Assembly (NCBI GenBank): GCA_029864385.1
Contig: JAOTTL010000023.1
Span: 1-29,124 of the forward strand
Source: SG8-41 sp029864385
Lineage (GTDB): Bacteria > Pseudomonadota > Gammaproteobacteria > Burkholderiales > SG8-41
Reading direction: 5' to 3'
DNA: 29,124 bases
Positions within the stretch are counted from its first letter, which is position 1, and every line of letters begins with the position of its first letter. Of this stretch, positions 1 through 6,246 are shown piece after piece. The position numbers and the translations under genes are program-made. The notes below the pieces were generated by a model. It saw only the letters and a list, made by a program, of their open reading frames with translations, was not told where the DNA came from and did not search any database.

Positions 1-146
1 ACGATCGTCATGCGCGACAGCGTCGCGTCCTCGGTAGGCGCGACCGTAAGCGACTCGATATTGTAGCCGCGGGCCGAGAACAGCCCGGCGACCCGCGAAA
101 GCGCGCCCGCTTCGTTCTCGAGCAGGACGGAGATGATTCGCCTCAT
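1..146 (-). CDS. ilvH: Acetolactate synthase small (regulatory) subunit, N-terminal part only
   Basis: Regulatory subunit of acetohydroxyacid synthase, which binds the IlvB catalytic subunit and gives valine feedback control at the first common step of branched-chain amino acid synthesis. Only the first 48 or so codons lie in the window; the gene runs off the left edge. The visible protein begins MRRIISVLLENEAGALSRVA and continues into GLFSARGYNIESL, the classic start of the ACT domain of IlvH/IlvN, which holds the valine site. The ATG (146-144) overlaps the TGA of ilvB in an ATGA arrangement, so the two subunits are probably translationally coupled and made in one operon. The identification is firm; the 3' part cannot be assessed. 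Confidence 0.95.
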   Translation of the reverse strand, partial: MRRIISVLLENEAGALSRVAGLFSARGYNIESLTVAPTEDATLSRMTI

Positions 147-1840
147 ACCAGGATCATCTCCGAAAGGCCCTTGCCGCCCGGCACCATCGGGAACACGTTC
201 TCGGTCTGGTCGGTCACGAAATCCATGAACACGAGGTCGCTCTTGCGCGCGAACGCCTCCTTGAGCGCGGGCTCCACGTCCTCGGGCTTCTCAATCTTGA
301 CGCCGATGTGGCCATACGACTCCGCTAACTTGCTGAAGTCGGGCAGCGCGTCCATGTACGACTCCGCGTAGCGGTTGCCGTGAAAGAACTCCTGCCACTG
401 GCGCACCATGCCCATGTACTTGTTGTTGAGGTTCACTACCTTGATCGGCAACCGGTATTGCTTGCAGGTGGAGAGCTCCTGGATGCACATCTGAATCGAG
501 GCCTCGCCCGTGACGCACGCGACGGCCGCGGCCGGGTGCGCGAGCTGCACGCCCATCGCCGCCGGCATGCCAAAGCCCATCGTGCCCAGCCCGCCCGAGT
601 TGATCCAGCGGCGCGGTTTCTGGAACTTGTAGAACTGCGCCGCCCACATCTGGTGCTGGCCCACGTCGGAGGTCACGTAAGCATCGCCGCCGGTGACTTC
701 GTAGAGCTTCTCGATCACGTATTGCGGCTTGATGAGCGAGCTCGAGCGGTCGTACTTGAGGCAGTCGCGCGAGCGCCAGAGCTCGATCTGTGTCCACCAC
801 GTCTTGAGCGCTTCCGGATCGGGCTTTTCCTTGACGGCGTCGAGTTGTTTCATGAGCTCGCGCAGCACCTCCCGCACGTCGCCGACGACAGGGACGTCGA
901 CCTTGACGCGCTTCGATATCGAAGAGGGATCAATATCGACGTGGATGATGGTGCGCTCCTCGGCGAAGAAGTGGCGCGGGTTGCCGATCACACGGTCGTC
1001 GAAGCGCGCCCCGATCGCGAGCAGTACGTCGCAATGCTGCATCGCCATGTTCGCTTCGTAGGTCCCGTGCATGCCGAGCATGCCGAGAAACTGACGATCC
1101 GTCGCCGGATAGGCGCCAAGCCCCATCAGGGTGTTCGTGCAGGGAAAGCCGAGCGAGCGCACGAGTTGCGTCAATTCGTCGGACGCGCCGCCCAGGACTA
1201 CACCCCCGCCGGTGTAGATCATCGGGCGCTTGGCCCTGGTGAGGAGCTGTATCGCCTTCTTGATCTGCCCGGCGTGGCCTTTGGTGACCGGGTTGTACGA
1301 GCGCATCGTGATCGTCTCGGGATAGTGAAACTCGCACTTCGCCGTCGTCACGTCCTTCGGGATGTCCACCACGACCGGGCCCGGGCGGCCCGTCGCCGCA
1401 ATATAGAACGCCTTCTTCATGGTGACCGCGAGATCCTTCACGTCCTTCACCAGGAAGTTATGCTTCACGCACGGCCGCGTGATTCCGACCGCGTCGCACT
1501 CCTGGAACGCGTCCTGGCCGATCGCGTGCGTTGGCACCTGGCCCGTAATGATGACCAGGGGAATGGAATCCATGTGGGCGGTGGCAATGCCCGTGACGGC
1601 ATTTGTTACGCCCGGCCCGGACGTCACCAGCGCAACCCCTACCTTATCCGTTGACCGCGCATAGCCGTCGGCCGCGTGAACCGCGCCTTGCTCGTGCCGC
1701 ACCAGGATATGCTTAACCTTGTCTTGCTTGAAGATCTCGTCATAGAGAAAGAGCACGGCGCCTCCGGGGTAGCCAAACACGTGCTCAACCCCCTCCTCCT
1801 GCAGGCAGCGCACGACGATTTCAGCGCCAGTCAGTTCCAT
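143..1840 (-). CDS. ilvB: Acetolactate synthase large (catalytic) subunit
   Basis: ThDP- and FAD-dependent enzyme joining two pyruvates (or pyruvate and 2-oxobutyrate) to start valine, leucine and isoleucine synthesis in the cytoplasm. The 565 residues match the family's usual length. Visible features are the FGYPGG N-terminal segment, the catalytic glutamate E50 in RHEQGAVHAADGYARS, the central FAD-binding domain with GARFDDRV, and the C-terminal ThDP domain. The metal/ThDP motif, usually GDG, reads GEA here (about residues 445-447, TGEASIQMCIQEL) with the paired Asn following in NLNNKYMGM; the Asp-to-Glu change keeps an acidic ligand, and I recall it from other betaproteobacteria. First gene of the operon, with ilvH overlapping its stop. 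The ATG at 1840 starts exactly at the conserved N-terminus. The ilvI-type name would be equally valid. Confidence 0.97.
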   Translation of the reverse strand: MELTGAEIVVRCLQEEGVEHVFGYPGGAVLFLYDEIFKQDKVKHILVRHEQGAVHAADGYARSTDKVGVALVTSGPGVTNAVTGIATAHMDSIPLVIITGQVPTHAIGQDAFQECDAVGITRPCVKHNFLVKDVKDLAVTMKKAFYIAATGRPGPVVVDIPKDVTTAKCEFHYPETITMRSYNPVTKGHAGQIKKAIQLLTRAKRPMIYTGGGVVLGGASDELTQLVRSLGFPCTNTLMGLGAYPATDRQFLGMLGMHGTYEANMAMQHCDVLLAIGARFDDRVIGNPRHFFAEERTIIHVDIDPSSISKRVKVDVPVVGDVREVLRELMKQLDAVKEKPDPEALKTWWTQIELWRSRDCLKYDRSSSLIKPQYVIEKLYEVTGGDAYVTSDVGQHQMWAAQFYKFQKPRRWINSGGLGTMGFGMPAAMGVQLAHPAAAVACVTGEASIQMCIQELSTCKQYRLPIKVVNLNNKYMGMVRQWQEFFHGNRYAESYMDALPDFSKLAESYGHIGVKIEKPEDVEPALKEAFARKSDLVFMDFVTDQTENVFPMVPGGKGLSEMILV

Positions 1841-1868
1841 GGCCCAGTCCAGCCCAAACGCGGAAACT

Positions 1869-1901
1869 GGTAACGTTACCGTCTGACTGCACTTTGGTCA
1901 A
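1869..1901 (-). promoter_or_regulatory. ilvB promoter with palindromic operator-like site
   Basis: On the minus strand a -35 box TTGACC (1901-1896) is followed after 17 bp by a -10 box TAACGT (1878-1873), placing the transcript start about 25 bp before the ilvB ATG. The perfect 12-bp palindrome GGTAACGTTACC (1869-1880) covers the -10 box, so a repressor bound there would block RNA polymerase. Promoter boxes and palindrome are seen directly; the regulatory role is inferred. Confidence 0.6.
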
Positions 1902-1961
1902 GCAAAACATCCCTTTAAACAGCAAGATAGAGCAAAGCCCCCCGCCAGTCCACCTCAGGCG

Positions 1962-1988
1962 TTGCGCGCCTTCGTTTTTTGCTAAGAT
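1962..1988 (+). promoter_or_regulatory. Probable promoter of the sigma factor operon
   Basis: Plus-strand -35-like TTGCGC (1962-1967), 15-bp spacer and an extended -10, TGC-TAAGAT (TAAGAT at 1983-1988). The short spacer is offset by the extended -10. Transcription would begin near 1995, which rules out the upstream TTG at 1979 as the sigma factor start. Prediction from sequence only. Confidence 0.45.
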
Positions 1989-2068
1989 GCGGCGACCTGC
2001 GCGGGACGGTGCAAGGGCATCGCTCCGACGGGCCGCGCGCCGCCGCGGGCATCCGGAAGGCGGGACGA

Positions 2069-2635
2069 CTGGCCACCTACCAAGAACTTGCGGAGTTTCT
2101 CGCCAAGGTTGAGCGCCGCGCCTACAAGCAAGCGCTGTTCGCGCTGCGTGACGATCACTTGGCATTGGACATCGTCCAGGACGCGATGCTGAAGCTCACC
2201 GAAAGTTATTCCACGCGTCCTCTGACCGAGCTCCCGCTCCTGTTTCAACGCATTTTGCAGAACACGATTCTCGATTTTTTTCGTCGCCAAAAGGTTCGCT
2301 CGATGTGGACGCCCGCGGTCTCGAGCCTCCTCGGCCGCGGGAGCGACGAGGACGCGGACCCGCTCGAAACTTTGGAAGTGGTGGACGACTCCAAGTTTTC
2401 GGAACCACCCGCCGAACAGGCTGAACGCTCACAAGTGGTTGCTTTAATTGAAAAAGCGCTTGAAAAACTGCCGGCACGTCAACGCCAAGCCTTCTTGTTG
2501 CGTTATTGGGAGGAACTGGACGTCGCCGAGGCGGCGAAAATAATGGGTTGCTCCAAGGGAAGTGTGAAAACACACTGCTCGAGGGCAACTCATGCCCTTT
2601 CCGTGATCCTCGGAAAACAGGGGATCAAACTATGA
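2069..2635 (+). CDS. ECF-type RNA polymerase sigma-70 family factor
   Basis: Small sigma factor directing RNA polymerase to a dedicated promoter set. Region 2 includes DDHLALDIVQDAMLKL and LPLLFQRILQNTILDFFRRQK; region 4 includes LEKLPARQRQAFLLRYWEEL and a helix-turn-helix with MGCSKGSVKTHCSRA. A variable acidic linker (SDEDADPLETLEVVDDS) joins them. The frame is open from a TTG at 1979, and a GTG lies at 2009. I prefer CTG 2069 because GGAAGG sits 8 bases upstream and family members (from memory) begin at this point, A-x-x-Q-E-L. With CTG the protein is 188 residues; with GTG it is 208. The stop overlaps the ATG of the next gene (ATGA), suggesting translational coupling to a possible anti-sigma factor. 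Family certain, start uncertain, regulon unknown. Confidence 0.88.
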   Translation: MATYQELAEFLAKVERRAYKQALFALRDDHLALDIVQDAMLKLTESYSTRPLTELPLLFQRILQNTILDFFRRQKVRSMWTPAVSSLLGRGSDEDADPLETLEVVDDSKFSEPPAEQAERSQVVALIEKALEKLPARQRQAFLLRYWEELDVAEAAKIMGCSKGSVKTHCSRATHALSVILGKQGIKL

Positions 2636-3021
2636 ACCAGCCCGAGAACGAGTTGGCGCGCCGGATTGTCGAGCACCTCGACGCCGGCGTGGATCAACTC
2701 GATCCGGCGACGCGCGAGCGACTGCTGGCTGCGCGCGAACGGGCGCTTGGGCGCTATCGCGAGCAACCCGCACCTGTCCTGGGCCTGGCGTGGACCGGAC
2801 ATGCGATCGCGTGGGTTTCCGGGCATCGCTTCTACAGTGTTCGCAATCTGGTGGCCGTCACTGCGCTCGTGCTCGGCCTGACCGGTCTCGCCATCTGGAA
2901 CAGCCTCGGCCCGACTAACGAGCTGGCCGACATCGATGCCGGCTTGCTCACCGATGAGCTGCCGATCAATGCTTATCTCGACAAGGGCTTCGATTCATGG
3001 CTAAAACGTGCGTCGCGTTGA
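2632..3021 (+). CDS. DUF3619 family single-pass membrane protein, candidate anti-sigma factor
   Basis: 129-residue protein of unknown biochemical function. The first 70 or so residues are hydrophilic and helical (LARRIVEHLDAGVDQLDPAT, repeated Arg/Glu). One membrane segment follows at about residues 78-95 (NLVAVTALVLGLTGLAIW), then a short tail rich in acidic residues (ADIDAGLLTDELPINAYLDKG), the hallmark I associate with DUF3619. Its ATG overlaps the sigma factor stop as ATGA, and its 3' end overlaps the DUF3106 gene by 25 bp, so the three are almost certainly one transcript. A cytoplasmic helical domain, one TM segment and coupling to an ECF sigma gene are what an anti-sigma factor looks like, but I see no recognised anti-sigma domain; this role is inference. 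Confidence 0.82.
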   Translation: MNQPENELARRIVEHLDAGVDQLDPATRERLLAARERALGRYREQPAPVLGLAWTGHAIAWVSGHRFYSVRNLVAVTALVLGLTGLAIWNSLGPTNELADIDAGLLTDELPINAYLDKGFDSWLKRASR

Positions 3022-3473
3022 TCGCCTGGCTCTGTCTCGCATTTCCGGTCGTCGCCGCGCAAAACCAACCCGAGAGTGGCAAGTACGCACGACCCGCGTG
3101 GTCCGAGCTCACGCCCGAACAGCAGAAGATCCTCGCCCCGCTCTCCCGCGAGTGGGACCAGCTGGACGCGAAGCGCCGCAAGAAATGGATGGCCATCGCA
3201 AAGCGTTATCCCAAGATGAAGCCGCCGGCGCGCGAGCGCCTGAAAAAGCGCATGGTCAACTGGGCGAAGCTGACCCCCGAACAGCGCCGTGCCGCACGCG
3301 AGCGCTATCAGCAGCTCAAGCGTCTTCCGCCCAAAGAGCGCCGACAGGTCACCCGACAGTGGCGAGCCTATCAGCGAGCCGTAGCGGCCCAGCCGGATCT
3401 TTCGCCGTCGGATCCGCCAGCCCCGCCCGCGCCATTGACGGCGCCCGCCGTGCCGGCGACCACGACGCGTTAA
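2997..3473 (+). CDS. DUF3106 family exported basic protein
   Basis: 158-residue protein with a signal peptide (MAKTCVALIAWLCLAFPVVAA, probable cleavage after AxA near residue 21). The mature part is charged and helical with three spaced motifs: W-x-x-LTPEQQKIL-x-PL, W-x-x-LDAKRRKKW and WAKLTPEQRRAARERY followed by LPPKERRQ. This is the pattern of DUF3106. The tail is Pro/Ala-rich. It begins inside the DUF3619 gene (25-bp overlap). The repeated Leu-x-Pro-x-x-Arg helices recall small periplasmic sensors and chaperones such as the CnrX/Spy types, but that resemblance is only structural guesswork. Acting as the periplasmic arm of the sigma/DUF3619 pair is a reasonable, untested idea. Start chosen because it provides the signal peptide. 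Confidence 0.8.
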   Translation: MAKTCVALIAWLCLAFPVVAAQNQPESGKYARPAWSELTPEQQKILAPLSREWDQLDAKRRKKWMAIAKRYPKMKPPARERLKKRMVNWAKLTPEQRRAARERYQQLKRLPPKERRQVTRQWRAYQRAVAAQPDLSPSDPPAPPAPLTAPAVPATTTR

Positions 3474-3482
3474 CCCCGCCCT

Positions 3483-3516
3483 AGGAGGGTGTCGGACGAT
3501 GTCCCGACACCCTCCT
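3483..3516 (+). terminator. Strong hairpin between the DUF3106 and RDD genes
   Basis: Perfect 13-bp inverted repeat, AGGAGGGTGTCGG (3483-3495) and CCGACACCCTCCT (3504-3516), with an 8-base loop, starting 10 bp after the DUF3106 stop and ending 12 bp before the RDD start. No long T-run follows (TTACGTG), so it is a weak intrinsic terminator at best, and may instead act as an RNA-stabilising or attenuating hairpin between the genes. Confidence 0.55.
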
Positions 3517-3528
3517 TACGTGTAGCCG

Positions 3529-3909
3529 ATGTCTGCCGGGCATGAAAACAGCGCGCCGCCGGCAGGCCTTATGCGGCGCGTGGTAAGCCTCGCCTACGAG
3601 GCGCTGGTTCTATGTGCAGTCCTCGCGCTCGGTGCAACCCCATTCATCACCCTGACTCAAGGGATGGAACACGTCGTTGCGCGGCCGCTCCTCCAGCTCT
3701 ATCTCGCAGCCCTCGCGGGCGCGTATTTCGTCTGCCAATGGCGCGGCGGCGGCCAGACCCTGCCGATGAAAACCTGGCGCCTTCGGCTGGTGCACCGCAA
3801 CGGCAGCGTGCTTACCCTGCGACAGGCGGTGCAGCGCTATTGCCTCGCTCTTGCCGGATTACTCGCGTTCGGCGCGGGCTTCGCGTGGGCCCTTGTGGAC
3901 CGGGATTAG
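3529..3909 (+). CDS. RDD family membrane protein, C-terminus removed by an in-frame stop
   Basis: 126-residue integral membrane protein of the RDD family (function mostly unknown; some members are linked to ion exchange). There is an N-terminal RRVVSLAYEALVLCAVLALG helix carrying the first family motif, a second helix (LLQLYLAALAGAYFVCQW), the QTLPMKTWRLRLV loop typical of the family, and a third helix near the end. The frame stops at TAG 3907-3909 right after VDRD. In the same frame the next codons read QFLHDRIARTRIV, then TGA at 3961-3963. That is the expected C-terminal RDD motif (DRDxQFLHDRxAxTRIV), so the stop looks like a nonsense mutation, a sequencing error or readthrough, rather than the natural end. 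Without it the protein would be 144 residues. Start is ATG 3529, 12 bp past the hairpin. Confidence 0.8.
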   Translation: MSAGHENSAPPAGLMRRVVSLAYEALVLCAVLALGATPFITLTQGMEHVVARPLLQLYLAALAGAYFVCQWRGGGQTLPMKTWRLRLVHRNGSVLTLRQAVQRYCLALAGLLAFGAGFAWALVDRD

Positions 3910-3947
3910 CAGTTCCTGCACGACCGGATCGCCCGCACCCGTATCGT

Positions 3948-4027
3948 GAAGGATGAAGGATGAAGGCGAAAGGATGAATGAAGACCCGCAACCGACGCCC
4001 TTCCGCCTTCTGACTTCTGACTTACCT
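3948..4027. repeat. Inverted pair of 7-bp repeat arrays between RDD and lptG (element A)
   Basis: Left arm 3948-3982: five heptads GAAGGAT, GAAGGAT, GAAGGCG, AAAGGAT, GAATGAA. Right arm 4000-4027: heptads CTTCCGC, CTTCTGA, CTTCTGA, CTTACCT, which on the minus strand again carry a GAAG core. A 17-bp spacer separates them. It lies between two convergent genes; the lptG stop (TAA, 4024-4022) is inside the right arm, and the extended RDD frame stops inside the left arm. It could fold as an imperfect hairpin and end both transcripts. Repeats seen directly; role inferred. Confidence 0.75.
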
Positions 4028-5095
4028 GCGCTCCTGCCACCAGATCATCCCCACCGCCGCCGAGAAAAAGATCACGATGGGTACGACGGCGCTGGCAAAG
4101 GCCGGCCAGTCGTTGATAAGTCCAAGGTACGAGAACAGGCGATTCAGGAAGTGGAACACCAGGCCGAGCATAATGCCGGCGAAGATCTTGGGGCCGACAC
4201 CAACCTGGCGGCCCTGAAAATACGCAAAAGGCAGCGCGAGCACGACCATCACCACAACTGCCAGGGGATAGGTCAGCTTGTTCCAAAGCGCGATTTCATA
4301 ACGCAGCGCCCGCTGATGGTTTTCCTTGAGGTGCCGCGTGTACGAATAGAGGCTCGAAGCCGACATCTTTTCAGGCTTTACCAGGAGCACGCTGATGAGA
4401 TCGGGATCGAGCACCGACTGCCAACTCGCCTGCGCCAGCTTCTGCACCGAGGTTTCCTTACCATCGAAGTTCGTACGCTCAACGTCGTGGAGCATCCAGC
4501 GCCGGTCGCTCTGATAAGTTCCCCGATGTGCGAAACTGATGGAGCGCAGCCGATATTGTCCGTCGAAATCGTAGATCCGCACGCCACGCAGACTGGTGTC
4601 GGGAAGCACTTCGACGACGTTGATGAAACTACGGTCGTCTTTGATCCACAAACCCGAGCGGAACTCCTGCGCCACCACACCGGTAATGGCCTGAGACCGA
4701 AGGCGCTGCGCGGACCGCTCCGCGGGCGGGCCGACGAATTCCCCGAAAACGAACGTGATTACGGCAAGAACAAGGCCGATCCCTACGAGCGTGGTGACGA
4801 AACGCGTGGTCGATACGCCAGCGGTGCGCATGACCGTATACTCGGATCCCGCCACGAGTTGCGCGAGCACGAAAAGCGCGCCAATCAGGACCGCGATAGG
4901 AAAGAGCTCATAGACATGCCCCGGCGCCGAAAGCAAGACGTAGCCCGCAATGAGTCGCAGCGTGTAGGCACCGCGGCCGAGGTCCTTCACCTGCTCCACC
5001 GTGTCGAAGAACGCAAACAGCATCACCAACGCGGCCGTGACCAGAGCGGTCGCCACGAAGATTTCGGTAGCAATGTATCGCCGCAGCGTCCTCAT
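4022..5095 (-). CDS. lptG: LPS export ABC transporter permease LptG
   Basis: Inner-membrane permease of the LptB2FG transporter, which extracts lipopolysaccharide from the inner membrane and passes it to the LptC-A-D bridge. The 357-residue protein has the YjgP/YjgQ layout: an N-terminal RRYIATEIFVATALVTAAL helix, TM2 and TM3 with the family PxxxPIAVLIGALF-like segment (YELFPIAVLIGALFVL), a periplasmic jellyroll in the middle (about residues 130-265), and C-terminal helices around WNKLTYPLAVVVMVVLALPF and GIMLGLVFHFLNRL. Its ATG overlaps the lptF TGA (ATGA), so the two subunits are coupled. The stop codon lies within a repeat array. Length and topology are normal. Confidence 0.95.
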   Translation of the reverse strand: MRTLRRYIATEIFVATALVTAALVMLFAFFDTVEQVKDLGRGAYTLRLIAGYVLLSAPGHVYELFPIAVLIGALFVLAQLVAGSEYTVMRTAGVSTTRFVTTLVGIGLVLAVITFVFGEFVGPPAERSAQRLRSQAITGVVAQEFRSGLWIKDDRSFINVVEVLPDTSLRGVRIYDFDGQYRLRSISFAHRGTYQSDRRWMLHDVERTNFDGKETSVQKLAQASWQSVLDPDLISVLLVKPEKMSASSLYSYTRHLKENHQRALRYEIALWNKLTYPLAVVVMVVLALPFAYFQGRQVGVGPKIFAGIMLGLVFHFLNRLFSYLGLINDWPAFASAVVPIVIFFSAAVGMIWWQERR

Positions 5096-6168
5096 CGTAT
5101 CAAGCGAAAAAGCGAAAACAGCATCAAGCGGCGGTAGAACAGCAGCAGGAGCAGCACGAACATCAGGGCGTGCACGCCGAGCACCCCGACGGCAAAACTG
5201 ATGCGCGACTGCGCGATGGACGCTTGCGCGATCGATAGCATGTTGCTGTAGCTCATGTACACCAGCAGCGCCAGAAGCAGATTCATCGACCGCCCCGCGC
5301 GCGGATTGACGAAGGACAGGGGGATCGCGAGCAGCGCCAGGATCAGCGCTCCAATGGGAATACCCAGCCGGAATGACAACTCGCCCTGATTGCGGTGAGT
5401 TAAATTACGCACCAGCTCTACTGTTGGCGTGCTCTTTTCGGTAGGGGCGCGCGGCGCCTCACTCGACCCGATGCGCATGGCATAACGCTCGAACTCGTAG
5501 ATCTTGTACGCGGCCTTGCCGGGCTCGCCCTCGTAGCGCCGGCCGTTCTTCAGCACGAGGAAGCGATCGCCATTCAGCGCTGTCTCCACGTACCCCTGCG
5601 CGGCCACCATCACGCCCTGCCGATTATGTTGGACCGAGCTCACGAACACGTTGCCAACGAGTTTCTCGGCGCCCGACACCGCCTCGACGAAAAACACGCG
5701 GTCGGCCCGATTGGATTCCCGGAAGACGCCGGGCGTTATCGCCGACACATCATCCCGGCTGTCCATGCGCCGGCGCAGCTCCTCGCTGTTGGCGACCGCC
5801 CACGGCCTCAGCAGCAGGGACGCCAGCGTAATCAGGACAACGACTGGCACCGTGAACGTGAGCACGGGCCGGATCCACTCGGTCAGACCCATGCCGCTTG
5901 CAAACCAGACCACCATCTCCGAATCGCGGTAGCTGCGCGTGAGTGTCATCAGCACCGCGACGAAGAGCGCGAGCGAAAGCACGAGCGGCAGATAGCTCAC
6001 CAGCGCCAAACCGAGCAACGCCGCCACCCCACCCGCAGTGATGGCACCGCCCGCAGCCAGTCCGAGAAGGCGCACGAGCGCCGTTGTCACGATGATGCCG
6101 ATCAGGACGAAGAAAATTCCCAGCGAGGAAATCACCAGCTCGCGGAGAAGCGCGTGGCGGAAGATCAT
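5092..6168 (-). CDS. lptF: LPS export ABC transporter permease LptF
   Basis: Partner permease of LptG in the LptB2FG complex. 358 residues. The N-terminus is MIFRHALLRELVISSLGIFF, typical of LptF; then TM helices, the LSLALFVAVLMTLTRSYRDSEMVVW coupling region with the conserved R-x-x-x-E-M (seen at about residues 75-85), a periplasmic beta-jellyroll (about 125-255, with VFFVEAV and GRRYEGEPG), and C-terminal helices with RLGIPIGALILALLAIPLSFVNPRAGR. Divergent from pepA with a 78-bp gap, the usual arrangement in proteobacteria. The ATG (6168-6166) starts the known N-terminus. lptG follows with a 4-base overlap. Confidence 0.95.
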   Translation of the reverse strand: MIFRHALLRELVISSLGIFFVLIGIIVTTALVRLLGLAAGGAITAGGVAALLGLALVSYLPLVLSLALFVAVLMTLTRSYRDSEMVVWFASGMGLTEWIRPVLTFTVPVVVLITLASLLLRPWAVANSEELRRRMDSRDDVSAITPGVFRESNRADRVFFVEAVSGAEKLVGNVFVSSVQHNRQGVMVAAQGYVETALNGDRFLVLKNGRRYEGEPGKAAYKIYEFERYAMRIGSSEAPRAPTEKSTPTVELVRNLTHRNQGELSFRLGIPIGALILALLAIPLSFVNPRAGRSMNLLLALLVYMSYSNMLSIAQASIAQSRISFAVGVLGVHALMFVLLLLLFYRRLMLFSLFRLIR

Positions 6169-6187
6169 TAGAGAGCCGGGCTCAGCT

Positions 6188-6217
6188 TTGACTTTTCGGC
6201 AGGAATGCGCAAATAAT
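6188..6217 (+). promoter_or_regulatory. pepA promoter
   Basis: TTGACT (6188-6193), 18-bp spacer, AATAAT (6212-6217): five of six matches at each box. Transcription would start near 6224, leaving a short leader that contains GGAG six bases before the pepA GTG. It sits in the 78-bp gap between divergent lptF and pepA. Sequence prediction only. Confidence 0.6.
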
Positions 6218-6246
6218 CAGACAGCTAACTGGATTCGGAGCCCTCA

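Noticed and set aside
380..1654. Long plus-strand open frame opposite ilvB (424 codons)
   Set aside because: Arg/His/Leu/Asp-rich product typical of the antisense of a GC-rich gene; no family motif, and ilvB on the other strand is unmistakable.
3953..5137. Plus-strand open frame of 394 codons opposite lptG
   Set aside because: Composition (Arg, His, Asp, Glu) is the mirror of lptG codons; it starts in a repeat array and has no recognisable domain.
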